Below are positions 14,001-25,755 of a stretch of 62,000 nt of DNA, piece by piece. The stretch covers positions 889,974 to 951,973 of the forward strand of contig NMRA01000091.1 in assembly GCA_002633005.1 (NCBI GenBank). The letters are read 5' to 3'. The position numbers were made by a program, and so were the translations under genes. The first letter of the stretch is position 1. Every line of letters starts with the position of its first letter. The notes below the pieces were generated by a model, which was not told the origin of the DNA, did no database searches, and saw only the letters and a program-made list of their open reading frames with translations. This DNA is from Phoronis australis. Its lineage: Eukaryota; Phoronida; Phoronidae.

Positions 14001-16049
14001 ATTTGTATTTTATTTTCTTTGTACTAGTTACTTGTTAGCTCTCACAGTGTTGGGGTTTTCTAACCGCAAAATTTAATTCATAAGCGATTGTATTCAATTG
14101 TTGTGGAACATGTCACATATGCATTAACTCTCTTCATTTATTGATCAGTGTTGCTCAATTTGTTTTGAAAGCTTCTCTTTGCCGTCTGTGTAAATATTCA
14201 TCGTCGTCGTTACCTTACATTGGTGTATCAGGTGATTAGTGTAATAATCCCGGCCTTGCGGCCTAAGCGCACCTGATGTGCCGCAAAAGGCATCAGGACA
14301 CCTGCACTCATTTCTTACCCTACATTGGTTAAAGAGATTTAGATATCAAGTGTATGAGACTACTGTTAATGTTTGTCATGTGATTGTAGGTCTATGGTGA
14401 AGGACAAGCTGGCTGTGCTGGGTGATGTGGGGTTGTACAGAGACGACTTCTCTGATGCAACCACTACCTGCCTGAAGGTATGTCACCTGACGCAGGTTGC
14501 ACGTGGTGTTTTACGGAATTTGCAGAAAATGTCTTTTCGCAAAATGTTTTTGGTGCAAAAAGTTTTGCATTAATTTCTACGAGGAATTTGTTGCAGTTAC
14601 ATTTTTCAAAGTTTCTTCATTCCAGGGAGTTGCCTCAGACATTATATGTAAAAGTACGTGTTGTTTTAAGATTGTGAGTATTCAAGAGTTCAGTCGTTTT
14701 ATAACATGAGAATATCACAACCTTTTGTGCTGTTTCACCAATGGATGACCCTCTCATGGGACATGCCAGGTTTTGTGCACGAAATTTGTATTTATGTTTT
14801 ATTTTTGCTTTGTTTTCAGTCTAATAAGGCGGACATTGCATCGTACTTCAAAAACGAGGATGATTTGACCGCAGCCATGTTTGACGAGGATGATGACATC
14901 TTATGGGACACAGGTAAGGTAGTGGCTTTAAATATAAAAACAATTGTGACTGAATCAGTTGCATGTACAGTCTAAATGTTCTAATTGTAACAAACTCACA
15001 TTTAATAAGTCTTATTTACCTCTACCAAATGCTGACCTCTGGTGGTAATTTTACAAGCTATGGTAAAAATTCGCAAGTTAGGGGTAGTGAAAAGTTGATT
15101 ATTCTGCTCAAGGTTGGAGCTTGTACCTAGTTTAAGAAATAGGTTGCATTGTCTCTCCTAAATTTCAGGAATTACTAGAAATGCAATGGTGAAATTACCC
15201 ATGCCCAAACCACCTAAGGGTGTACATGCAGGCCCCCTTACACGAATGTTGGTTTGTACGGCTTTGGTTCCCATTGAAAAAAATGCCCACTTCTCTCAGT
15301 CAGTGGTTTCGTTTTAAAAAGAGTATATGAGTGGTAAACACGTAGCCATTCACTTCAATGTTACACAGTATAGAGATGAATGAAAACGTGATGGAACATT
15401 CAAATCACCCTTGTCCCAATCTTCAGAACCAAGAAAGTTCAATTCCCAGTTGAATTGTGTTGTCCTGAAATTTAGAGACTCATATTGTAGAATTTTTACC
15501 ATACAGTTTACATGCTGAAGAAATCTGAACTTTTCCTATCCACAGTCAACATGTCTCACTTCTGTGTTGTGTTATAACCTAAAGCTTTATCCATTAAGCT
15601 GTAACTATTATATTTTAAGACCTTCAGACTGCAGTCCCCTCAGACTATAGGCCCTTGTCACTGACAAGGAGTCCTTCAGTCCCTTCAGATTCCAGTCTCT
15701 TCAGTGTATGGGCACCTCATACCAGGGGCCCTCAGACTGTGGGCCCTTGAGACTGCAAGTCTTTCAGACTAGGAGAAAATTGACTGTCTTGATTGCAATC
15801 AGTCTCAATACTAAATGACCACTTTGGTTATCTTTTGCAGACCACAGTGAAACATCGTCTGAGAATTTTGCTGCAAACTTGGCCCAAGTGGACGACTTGA
15901 CCACACGTAGTGTTCCAAGCAATGTAACAGAAACCAAAACAGTAGAGGAACTCTCAGAGAATCTGCAATTCTGTGAAGAGGACTTTCTGAATAATGACTT
16001 AGGTGACGAGCAATTCTTCTTGCCACCTCTCAAGAAATCAAAAACTTGA
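2100..16049 (+). CDS. SMARCAL1: SMARCAL1 annealing helicase (HARP), 14 coding exons
   Basis: ATP-dependent DNA-annealing helicase that acts in the nucleus at RPA-coated replication forks. Coding exons: 2100-2928, 3666-3716, 5848-6040, 7494-7644, 7948-8109, 8759-9045, 9276-9414, 10271-10341, 11061-11160, 12038-12220, 13153-13253, 14390-14477, 14820-14913, 15841-16049. All have GT/AG borders and matching phases, and they sum to 2658 nt (885 aa plus stop; human is 954 aa). Residues 7-31 form the RPA-binding peptide ([14 protein letters not shown] core). A HARP domain spans about 240-310, split over exons 1-3; only one is present, whereas vertebrates have two. SNF2 motifs: DDMGLGKT 371-378, DESH 463-466, SGTP 493-496, SITAANVGL about 696-704, [11 protein letters not shown] 726-736. 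The acidic C-terminus ends in a basic PPLKKSK peptide. The ATG follows the acceptor AG directly, so a 5'UTR exon lies upstream. Confidence 0.97.
2584..2709 (+). repeat. Three 42-bp coding tandem repeats in SMARCAL1 exon 1
   Basis: Three near-identical 42-base units begin at 2584, 2626 and 2668. Each encodes 14 residues of the type [14 protein letters not shown] in the disordered linker between the RPA-binding peptide and the HARP domain. The units differ at only a few bases, which points to recent expansion or homogenisation. The unit length is a multiple of three, so copy-number change keeps the frame. Confidence 0.95.
4257..4627. mobile_element. TTAA-flanked MITE (piggyBac type) in SMARCAL1 intron 2
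   Basis: TTAA at 4257-4260 is followed by AAGGACACCAAACCC. At the other end GGGTTTAGTATCCTT is followed by TTAA at 4624-4627. The two 15-base termini are inverted repeats matching at 13 of 15 positions. TTAA target duplication is the known signature of piggyBac-superfamily insertions. The 363-base interior has no ORF, so this is a non-autonomous element. Confidence 0.75.
5437..5693. repeat. Minisatellite in SMARCAL1 intron 2
   Basis: About six degenerate units of roughly 35-50 bases share the core 'gtagctatggtatacgactttaaaacaataaa'. The last units are interrupted by short insertions. The minus-strand reading through it is an artefact of the repeat. The repeats are adjacent without unique spacers, so this is not a CRISPR-type array. 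Confidence 0.9.
13400..13680. repeat. Dispersed repeat family copy A (SMARCAL1 intron 11)
   Basis: It starts near 'taggatcctagaaa' and contains 'cggaacatcatttctcagaaa', 'gaaactttcagata' and 'cactgttctc' in that order. The same ordered blocks occur at 17168-17400, at 38500-38770, and reversed at 26450-26610. The copies are diverged by eye, so the family is old. No ORF or clear terminal repeats were seen. Confidence 0.6.
15625..15780. repeat. Degenerate short-period repeat in SMARCAL1's last intron
   Basis: The motif 'cttcagactgcagtccc' recurs about seven times with substitutions ('cctcagactataggccctt', 'ccttcagattccagtct', 'cctcagactgtgggccctt'). The spacing is roughly 17-35 bases. It ends just upstream of the last coding exon. 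It is probably an old minisatellite. Confidence 0.6.
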
Positions 16050-17110
16050 GGAAAACATTAATGTTGAGTAAACCTCAATCATCAGGGTGTAATCCCGATG
16101 TTGTTATGTTTGTAGTCTGAGTGTTTATTTTGCCTGACATAATCATGCATTGTGTCTCCAAATGTGTTCTCCGATGATATCTTTACTTGGGTTTTCAGTC
16201 CTGGTTACCATACGCAAAGCATGTATATCGTACAGAAATTTGACTTGCAACATGTAAGTAGGCATTGACTGTAAAAGTAAGTTAGTCATAACATCTCCGG
16301 TAACTCTTTGTTTCTATTTATAGTGTGTAAAGTCTCGATGATGAGTTTAGAGTTGGATCTGAAGAAGGCGACTTTGGTTTTGATTAAAAACTCAAAAAAT
16401 TACTTTTGCTTCGTGAATTAAAATTAAAAATAATTCAACTCGGTGCAGCGGCAGACTTGGTTATCACTCGTCTTTCAGTTTCATTCACACGCAATTAGTG
16501 AATCATGAAACCACTTCTGTGGATATTCACTGTCATCCAACCTACATGTAAGAGCGTTAGAAATGACGTCTGTGATTTGTTGTTTGCTCTTTTTATTTGA
16601 CTTCGGCTATCTGTGGAAAACCCAGACTTATTGTTAAAATGGCAAAGCATGAGGTTGTGGCTTTTTGTTTGAAGAAAAATAACTTTTGGGAGTGGAAATA
16701 ACCTGTTTTTATGGATTATTTTGAGAAATAGATATAAGTTTCAGGCTGAAGGGATCTTTGATGAAAACAGCAAACTTTCTGCTTTTATGTGCAGTAGTGG
16801 CTGTTTCAGCTATTTTTGGCATGGTCAACCTCATTGGGTAAAATACATCTCTTTCGAATGCTTTTAAAGATAAGATGCAACCATCGATTGCTGAGTTTTG
16901 GAAGATTATGACTTAGGTAGGGCATACCGCTTAGTCTTTGTGTAACTGTGGTGATTGAAGCTCAAATATGTTATGATAGGTATGCAGTGTTGGTGATGAT
17001 CATATTCTTAGTTTTTGTTTTCTAAGTTGTGTCAGTGCTTAGCATATGTTGAGTGTTTTATAAATGTTGGCTCTAAATCTGGCATAAATAAAATAATCAT
17101 GAAGTTGCCA
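16050..17110 (+). other. SMARCAL1 3'UTR with polyadenylation signal
   Basis: The region follows the TGA stop at 16047-16049. The first good AATAAA hexamer downstream is at 17087-17092, which suggests a 3'UTR of about 1 kb. No ORF of note lies in it. The polyadenylation site itself is inferred. Confidence 0.5.
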
Positions 17111-17167
17111 GAAAGCTAACAAACTACTTAGTGCACTGTCAATGGGATTACTTATAAATGTTATGAA

Positions 17168-17400
17168 GGAACCTAGAAATATTCGGAACATCATATCTCA
17201 TAAATGGCTGATTGGATTCACACGAAACTTTCAGATATTATACTTTATGTACTGTTCTCCAAAATGTGTTTAGGACTTGTTTATTCCACTTTTGCATGAG
17301 GGTCTATCATGAAATATAACTTATAATTTCAATGAAAAAAACTTTGAAGTTGCTCAGTTCAAATAAAAATGAATGATTTGTATACTAGATAGCACTTTTC
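17168..17400. repeat. Dispersed repeat family copy B
   Basis: It contains 'acctagaaat', 'cggaacatcatatctca', 'aatggctgattgga', 'cgaaactttcagatatta' and 'tactgttctcc', in the order seen in copy A at 13400-13680. The block 'aatggctgattgg' is shared with the reversed copy C. No coding capacity. Confidence 0.6.
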
Positions 17401-17466
17401 TAAATGACTGCTATGAGCTAAGAGGTCCAGTCAATGATTATATAATTTCTTTACAATAGTATACTT

Positions 17467-17630
17467 AGAGAACATTCTAGTAGTTTCCGGTATATAAGTG
17501 ATTTTAATCACTTATATACAAACATACTAAGCACCAGAATGATTCTATGTTAAAACATAGAATCATTCTGGTGCTTAGTATGTTTGTAGAGTGATGGGGG
17601 TAGATTCCAGGAAGTTCTAGAATGTTCTCG
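17467..17630. repeat. Nested foldback palindrome with a perfect 35-bp hairpin
   Basis: Outer arms 17467-17490 and 17605-17630 are imperfect inverted repeats ('agaacattctag' on one side, 'ctagaatgttct' on the other). Inside lie two back-to-back hairpins. The first has 13-base perfect arms 17491-17503 and 17506-17518 with a two-base loop. The second has perfect 35-base arms 17517-17551 and 17554-17588 with the two-base loop AA. No ORF is present. It looks like a foldback or MITE-type element that could extrude as a cruciform. Confidence 0.9.
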
Positions 17631-19360
17631 AATTGTTAAAAAGTACCAAACTGTAAATACCTGTGCACAAGTTTAATGAGAGTCTGTTGAAATGTTTAAT
17701 AGTGAGAGTGTGACAGCTGCTTGAAGTGTCTCAGGAGTTCATCACTAGTCGAGGCTTCCGCAGCGCTGGCAGGAGCACAGAACAAACATTAAATCGGGCA
17801 TTTTGTTTATTATTGAACCTATGGTCGAGATTAATGAAGTGATTAACTCGAATCAGTCTTCAATCTATCATTGCACCAAAAGCTATTAGCACCTGTTAGT
17901 GACTACTCGGCTGGTCCTTTCACCCAAGGGGGTAAAACATTCAATAACAATTGTATCAGAATAAAAAGTCTAATTCATTTTTATTGTTTAGTAGTCAGCT
18001 AACCAGGGCGACATACAGCTTTAATCGGATAAATTAAGAACTTAAAGCTTTGTAGTTGCTTGAGGGCTTTCGTGGAAGATATAGGGTGACCATCTGACTG
18101 CTTGGTTAGGGCAAAGAAACTGACACACCTGTGTCATACCGGAAATTGTTAGACGTTCCTTCCATAATATTTTATTGTTATGAAATAATAAAGTCTTTTT
18201 TTACATTTTTGTTAAATGTTTTAGTCTTTGTTTTTCACTCCTAGTGTTACCAGAGCTTAAGAAAAGTGCCCACACGTAGTTATTATGTCTCGAGTCAGGG
18301 GCTTAAAAGTGCCGTGTTCAAATTACGTTTATTTAAGCGGCTACAAACTCATTGCATCACTAAAGATATATCTCGACTCGAACGGGAGGCCGGTTTCAAG
18401 TAAAAACTCATAACTTAAATGTTATGATCATCAAGCACAAACTAGGATTTTTAGAAAATCACCCAAGAAAATCATTGCATACTTGAGCACAGAATGAAAG
18501 AGTATTAACCGTTTAGCTACAGCACAAAACATCAAAAATAAAGTTTGATGTCCAGTATAACCCAGAATCATTGATATAGTTTTTTGTCTTTTGAGGTTTA
18601 AAAATTGAAACTGAAATAAAATGATTTTGTGGGTGAGAATCCGATCGCAGAAACAATATTGTTCAACTTCATTTGGTCCCTAGAACACCCACTCTCGATG
18701 TTTCATGGTCTTTGCTTGATTTTCCTTCTTAGTCCGATATGTCTTTAAGTGTTTAGTGGCCTTCGGTTGTTCTTTTCAAGATATCTGTTGTTTTATGGCA
18801 ACGAAGAAACACAAAAACAAGATAAATAGTTGTACATTTTTACAGAGTGGACACTAATTCGAAGATTTATTAGTATAGTCAGGTTATTGGGAATAGAGCA
18901 TGATCGAAGGACGGGATACCCAAGAATGCTACACCACGCAATGTTATATCGGGACGGTAGATGGGACAAAGGTTATGTAGCCTGGCAAGCTATCAAAATC
19001 TGCAATTGTCTTACTTGAGGAAAACCATGACTTTTATATTCTGTTCTGTTTATGGTCTTCTGATACTTGCAGTGTATTAATGCCTGGGTATGTAGGATAG
19101 GACAGATAGAGTTTACGACCATTGAGTTTTGTCACATTTATTTTGTGGCGGGGTGTTGTCAATATAAATGTACTAGTAACAAAATTGTGTGCCAGTAAAT
19201 GTCGGATCCAACCGAATTGAGGGATTAAATTAGAGTTGGTTTAAATCTGACTTTTACTGAAGTGGGGTGCATGTACCAGTACAGTACAATAACTTTGTAC
19301 TAGCTAGACATTTAGTAAGAAGTAGGCACTTCAGTGATTTTAGTCCAAACCTCTGTACGT
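17631..19360. other. Intergenic DNA, no gene seen
   Basis: The region has AT-rich sequence with scattered short ORFs lacking splice context or recognisable motifs. I see nothing coding here on either strand. Confidence 0.5.
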
Positions 19361-19364
19361 ATCG

Positions 19365-19480
19365 TTTATGACGTCACGATCACGTGGTTCAGATGCGCTA
19401 GTGGAGCCTCTGCGCTGCGTGCGTTCAAAACGTAAAGGAAGCCGCCAGCCTACGTATTAGTCATCTCCGTACCTGATTCT
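19365..19480 (+). promoter_or_regulatory. Candidate promoter with CRE and E-box
   Basis: A palindromic CRE (TGACGTCA) at about 19369-19376 is followed by an E-box, CACGTG, within 'atcacgtggtt'. Next comes a CpG-rich stretch. The candidate first coding exon at 19826 lies about 450 bases downstream on the same strand. The promoter role is inferred from motif clustering and position. Confidence 0.4.
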
Positions 19481-19825
19481 TTCTAAGCGTAGAAGATATC
19501 TGAGGGCAAACTCCAAGCGCAAAGAACCTTTGAAGGGCACAGAACACGAAGCAATAACAGTTGCAATGTCACCTGTTCAACATTGACGGTTCTTTAAGGC
19601 AACTCGTAGTCCGGCCTCGGATGACCGGGGATACAACACTCCCCATTGGCCTCTGTGTTAATTTCACCCCGTCTATTTGAAACGAGCCAGGCCAAATCAC
19701 TGAATATGAGGTTTTCACCTCGTCAAAAATACATGTTACGACTTTTGATTACCACTCCTAAAAACGCCTACTTTCTTCCGGCAGCGATCCTTCAGTTCTG
19801 GTTCCACTCATATCCTCGATGAAGC

Positions 19826-20443
19826 ATGAATCAGTACGGGAATTACGATGACTTTGGTGAAGAATTCCAAATCCACTTTTTGCTCACCGTTAACTTTTTC
19901 AAATCGCGCGATAATCCGATGGCACAAAGCGGGGATATTCCTGGACTCGCTGGTTCGCTGCGTGCCGCTAGGTGGTAGCCAGCACGCTGGCTAGGCAGCC
20001 GGGTAGGGTCAAGCGTCGGATTCCTGGATCGCGTCTTAGCGTCTCTAGCGCATAAAAAATAAAAAAGCTCAAGTACATTGAAGCAGTGCGCCCCCCCCCA
20101 GGCGCATCTTTTAAAACGTAACACTCTTCCAAAAATGCAAGATTCTTAGCCAACTTACAGCCAGTGTGTTCTTATTCCGCCACAGCTGAACAGCCTGTTT
20201 GAATTCTTTGTCAGATTGCTTTTTGTATGGAATGTTTAAATAAAAATGCAACTTTTATATGAGCATGACTGTCCTTATATCAATTGGCGTTGGGGTTTCT
20301 GTTTCACATGTCACCACTTTAATTACTCTAAGTCTGCTAGCCACACCTTTTTGAAAAAGGCAAACTTTTTATCATCAGGTGCGCCCAAAGGGCACATTTT
20401 CAAACCTGATCCGGACTATCTGTGGACAAAGTATGACCTCACG
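19826..20443 (+). CDS. Candidate start of an unidentified gene, two exons
   Basis: Exon 1 (19826-19856) reads MNQYGNYDDF and ends before a GTGAAG donor in phase 1. Exon 2 (20379-20443) follows a pyrimidine-rich acceptor (tttttatcatcag), opens in the matching phase, reads GAPKGHIFKPDPDYLWTKYD and on, and ends at a consensus ACG|GTAAGT donor. A third piece, 21213-21260 (16 codons, acceptor ttcccag, donor GTAAGT), is phase-compatible, but its composition is less convincing. The protein was not recognised. A CRE/E-box cluster lies upstream. The splice sites and phase argue for a real gene; the lack of a convincing continuation argues against it. Confidence 0.35.
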
Positions 20444-23400
20444 GTAAGTTAGGCAAGGAGAAGCGAAAGGCTGTTAGAAGCGCGTGACTTGGCCCGTGGC
20501 ACTTGCAAAAACTAACATGGGAAAATAGTGGAATTTGTAAGATTTGTGTCCCTTGGACTTTTTGTTCGTTAACAGGCGGGATTGGTCTGAAAATTGTACC
20601 TGCGGACTGAGGGGACCTCGAGTGAACCGCGACAGATTTTTATGGATATCTTCAACTTATGTTGAATATAATGTCTACAGAGTCATGGCATGTGTTAATT
20701 ATAACTCGATGTGTATATGTGCATGTTACATTCGATGTACGCTGCATTTTGAGGTGAGTAACTTTTCACGGGGGTGTGCTATCTCCTGTGTGTGCCGGCC
20801 GCATACGCGGCGATGTAATTACCTAAAGTACGTGCTTTTTAGTGTTGCGTTGATACGCATGACTAAATCTGATGAATACATAGATCTCGAATCGTACGTA
20901 TGATCTCGAGCTTTATGATAGTCCGAGATGCAACCAATTAATTATCGAAAATCTATCAAGTGTCAGCAAAATTGAGAAGCAGTTAAATCTTAAATTGCGT
21001 GGGTCTTATGACGATCGTACCAGACACACCGGCGTTATAACCAAAACTGGCCCCAAGACCGTGGCCACTGAGAAACAGCACCAAGTCGGTAGCAAGCAGG
21101 AATATAAGCCTCCAACGTTTACAGAACTTGCGTGCTCGACTGATCACAGCAACATCGCTTTCATTTCATATCATTCCTGTCCTTTAATTTCCAAATTGCA
21201 CTGTGTTCCCAGTCGTTCTCGATTTTGGTTGCTGAGTGGTTTCGGTGTTCAGGTACCCGAGTAAGTACACTACGAACCTACATTGTTAATCAGGCGATAC
21301 ATTACATATGTCCCCGATTGTTGGAGACCGTACTTGTCGCTCCCGATACGCTCGTTGAACACCCAATCAGCGTTTCTGCTCCTCATAGAAGGAACAAACC
21401 ATACCCGATCTGTATTCGCCAACCAGTATTCCCAGTGACAGTTATCGCAATTTTGAACGGGCTGAAATTGGGCTTTATGTTAGCGTTGCCAAAGTAACGC
21501 TTTGTTCCTCTTTGGGATCCCAAGAAATGATGTTCATTGTTGCCACTATTAATAATTCTTGCAAGGTTCTCTGCACTTTTCCCTACCAGAGCTTAGCTGG
21601 CCTACCTGTGAGAGAAATACCGTGCCATGGACTAGACGCACACCCGCTCCTGAACAACGCAACTTCATCTAGCATAAGCATTTTAGTTCAATGTAAGATC
21701 TCGTGTCTGCGGCTCTAATAAGAAGCCAAGATACAATTGGGATTGCTATAAGCGAATGTCATTGCGCGGTGCTGCCTAGCATCCAAGTGGCAGGTGAACA
21801 TTTTTCCCAAATAGGTTTTTAATGTTATTCCCGAATTACCTCGCCGAGGAATTTCGCAATGAACATTGTAGGTCTATTAGGGTTTATATTTGATCCTGTC
21901 TAGTACAAATTCGCACGCATTAAAATAGACATGAACTACTGCGACGGGCTGCAAGTACTCATTGGCACAATTAAATTATCGTTAGGACTGAAGCACTTGA
22001 GCCACGAGAACAGGCGCATCAATTGAGGCAGAAAATAAGAACAAATTTCAGGGACAATGACCTGTAAGTATTATGGTCACGCTTCACGGCGCTTTTTCAT
22101 CCTGCTTTCGTTTTACGGCGATTCTGGGTTGCATCAAGCTCCTTGCCGGAATGATATGGACTACTATATGGGCAGCAACACTGTTTTAAAAGTACATGCA
22201 AACTTAGATCTATTACGTGCTACCGATTTATCTTGTAATGCAATCCAACAAGGTTGCAATATCAAATTGAGTGTACTAATGCCGCCTTTCGTGAGAAGTC
22301 CCTTTCTATTTGCAAGTGTTCACTTATTGGCGACCTTTTGTTTGTTGTAGTCATGGAGCGGGTAGTCATAGCAAGCTTGGATTTTAGAAATCTATAATTT
22401 TCACGGGTTTAAATCACAATATGGTTCGATTTTAGAATTATACAAGACAGGAGCGAGTGTTAACCCAGTCAATACTACTTATGAAATATAGCGTTTAGTG
22501 TGTCCAATGACGCGCTTTATTAAACACAGTTTCATCGTACGTACAGGCTGAACGCATTATTTTGTTTACACTTTGTTGATGATTACATTATATTATTACT
22601 ATTATTAATAAACTTGCCTGCGTGGAAAAACGAAACGTAACCTATTAGTAAATACGAAAGACGCCGTATGTAAAACGGAGCTCTTTTAAATAGTCAATAA
22701 AAATCTGCGTTCAAACAAGTCCCTGTGTAGTTCCTAGAATATGTCATGTATATTCCAAAATATAAATCATAAATCATTCCACAATATACCTTTTTGTCAT
22801 TAGCATACTTTTAGTTGTCCGAAAACGAATATTTACTATTTTTCTTTTAAAATTATTTCCTTTTCTCCCCTCACTCTCAATCTTCCTGAAGCGCAAAAAG
22901 ACTCATCTTCGTTTTGTTCAAGCCTTTGTATCGCTACGTACAAAGCGAGTTCCACTTGGCTGGGTCATGACGATAACGTCGTTGACGCATGCGCATTTCA
23001 CCACAACAAACGAGGGAGATTTAAAACTTTTTTCAGCGCTTTTCTGGTGACGCGCTGTGATTTCTTTTTGCGTTTCTCGTTTTGTGTGTCCTTCAAGTTA
23101 AAAGTGGTTCGGCAAATTAATGTTTTAGAAGTGATTTATTGTATTCAGAAGGAAACCCAACAAAGGAGTGTATTCATCGGGTGATTTAGAAGCTTTTTAA
23201 AAGTGGGCGTGTTTGCTAAGTTTTGTTTTCGCGGCTATACCTCATTCATTCTGCACAGGTGACGGATTTGGTATTTTTCCCAGAGAAATTTATTCTTTCA
23301 CTTCATTTTGTGCACATCAAAGGAGTTGAAATTGCTTTTTTGTCATATTTCAGCCCTGTCAGTGCATCGTAAATACACTGTAAAATATAAAGAACGCACA

Positions 23401-25460
23401 GCAGCCGGCGATCTGGCGGTTTTAATTGAGTTCAGAGTTGGCAGAAACCATAGGAGAAGAAACCCATTATTAGACTCTTTATGTTATTATTAAACAGGCA
23501 TTCAATCATCAACTTAATAGATTGCTCATACAAACATGAATTAGAAATTGTGTTGAAAAATACGTGCCAAACATCTGCCTATGTTGAGCCTATCACGCTC
23601 TCGAGTGGCGAAACTGTGCGGCCACAATGATGTGGTTGGTGTTTTCACCATCTTCTTGTGAAAAACATGCACGATATAAATGCTTGATAGGGTTTCAGGC
23701 ATGTATATTTACCACTTTGAGTGCAAGGTGTTCAATTGTTTGCCTTGTAGTAACTCAAGTCGATAAGAAAAATCATCTGGAGCTTAAGAGAGTCAAAGGA
23801 ACATTGCCGCCAGGCAGGGATCTGGTGACGGCTTTTTGCAGAAAGTAAACACAGACCTCTTCAAAACTGAATACAGAATGTTCTTAGCGCTTAAACAGTG
23901 TAGACACAATGTTTTGTGGAAAGAGTCAACTGTCTCGTAGCTCGACCGCGCTTGCAATATGTGCAAATATACACGGCGATGGGAATGTCGTGGTTGGCCC
24001 AACCAAGACCTCCGCCAACCCGGTACAAATGGTAGCATTTGCGTACGAGCCATTTTCACTTTTTTCACGATTCTTGTTCAAAATAGACTGTGCGTTGCAT
24101 GCTGCTCGCGTCTCACTAGGTCCTGTAGCATACACTTTTGGTCATGATTAATTACATGGAATATCCACTGACTGTGTCTCCAGATGGCGCAAGAACCTCA
24201 AGAGGGCTTAGGGCTGAAGAAGTTGAAACTCTCGCAGTTCTGAAGGTCTTGATTCGGAACAAAATGACACCGTTTAGATATTGCATACTCCAATGTCATA
24301 TCTTATCAAACACAATTCTGTGTTTCTTTGGAGTCCATTTGAAAAATAAAACCAAAATGTCGGGATTTGAGGATTCGAAAAAACATGTTTTTACTAAAAT
24401 CCTGAGCAATTCACACTGTCAGTAGAACTCGTGCACTCGCCTGATTGTGAGTAGGCCTATACGGTGTAAATCTCAGAGTGTATCTCACAGCGAGGAAGCA
24501 ACGTAACTAAATTAATGTTAAACTGTCAACGTCCATGTACGTGAATTAAAAGTATAAACACGCTGAAAGCGTATTTTCAACTCTTTCGCATGAGCAGCAA
24601 CAGCTAGATAGTGAATTGTATGAATGGGGAACCCCCAGTTCACTTGGTGTCGCTTATGGAGCAAGGGATCTTCCCATGGAAATGCTAACATTCAGGTACA
24701 TGTAAATCACATTCTCTTTTCACACGCTGAACTGCTTCCTGTTCTCAATCTAATCAGATGTCAAAAATAGGGACCTATATTTATTAGCACTGCCTGGTGA
24801 ATATCCATTCGCCGGTTCAGTTCTAAGCCCCTTGCTTTTGTCACACAGTGCCATAGAGGGTTTTTTAACCCTGACTTCTCCTATTCCTTCTCACGCCACC
24901 CCAAAAAGAGAACCCAGGGGACGAAGACGTCTCTTTTCACGTATTGATTTAATTAACAACAACAATTTGTAGGACCACGCCCACTTTTCATGTGGGCACT
25001 TGAACGGTCTGACATTTGATCTACGCAATATTTTGCTACCGGCCGCTTGCCCCTTTCATCCGCCGAACACCACTCGGTTACACAAACAGCTTGACATTGC
25101 TCACCAGATATTTTCTGCTATTGCGCAAGAACTGTAAGTTTTGACTACTGGGCCATTTGTTGGAGGGGGCGTGGGGCGATTTTATATCTATAAAATACAA
25201 TTACCCATTAGTTTTGACAGTTAAATGGAATTCTATTCCTACGAGCATATTTCTAACATCGTGGAAAGCAGTTATTCGAATATTAACAGTAACGTCAATC
25301 AAATTATTTCCTGTCTATTTTACATTCTCTGCTTCGTTTTACTTCTCACGGAACAAAACTCTATTCGTTCAAATATCAAAACCCAACAAATTACTTTAAG
25401 TAGTGAACGAACTAACGGAAACATTCAGTGGTTTTGATACCGCGCTTTTACACGACCTTT
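20444..25460. other. Intergenic or intronic DNA, nothing firmly coding
   Basis: Apart from the candidate piece 21213-21260, no exon could be supported. A CpG-containing stretch at about 22930-23080 includes 'gacgcatgcgcatt', which resembles an NRF1 site and may mark a promoter. The reading 24182-24245 begins ATG directly after a 'tctccag' acceptor but stops after 19 codons and has no good donor. Confidence 0.4.
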
Positions 25461-25464
25461 CATA

Positions 25465-25535
25465 CATCACGTGACCAACTGTTTTGTTACCCACAATGCC
25501 ACAGATCAAAGGTCAGATTACTCATCACGTGACCT
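25465..25535. promoter_or_regulatory. Paired CACGTG E-boxes
   Basis: Two copies of CATCACGTGACC-like sequence have CACGTG cores at 25468-25473 and 25526-25531, 58 bases apart. They lie upstream of the THAP-like reading frame at 25756. CACGTGAC is the known preferred core for USF and MiT/TFE bHLH-zip factors. Function here is inferred. Confidence 0.4.
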
Positions 25536-25755
25536 GTCGTCACATCCAGATCAGAATAAACGGACCGGTTTCCCGCGCGCACATAAAAAGACACTGGAAT
25601 AGGGTCATCCAAGATTATACAGCAACACAGTAAACATCCGTCAGGCATATTTACTGCTGCCTCGTTTTGTGCCACTAGAGTTTCATGTTATTTGTTGTTG
25701 TCTGATTCTACAAGTTTTTCTCGGTTGCATTACTCTATTCGTCCTTTAAATACCA

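Noticed and set aside
14225-14310. Hairpin in SMARCAL1 intron 11 ('cctgatgtgccgcaaaaggcatcagg')
   Set aside because: A short imperfect stem with no known RNA family features. Noted only as a local palindrome.
24182-24245. ATG directly after a splice-acceptor-like tract
   Set aside because: The frame stops after 19 codons and no consensus donor follows in an open frame.
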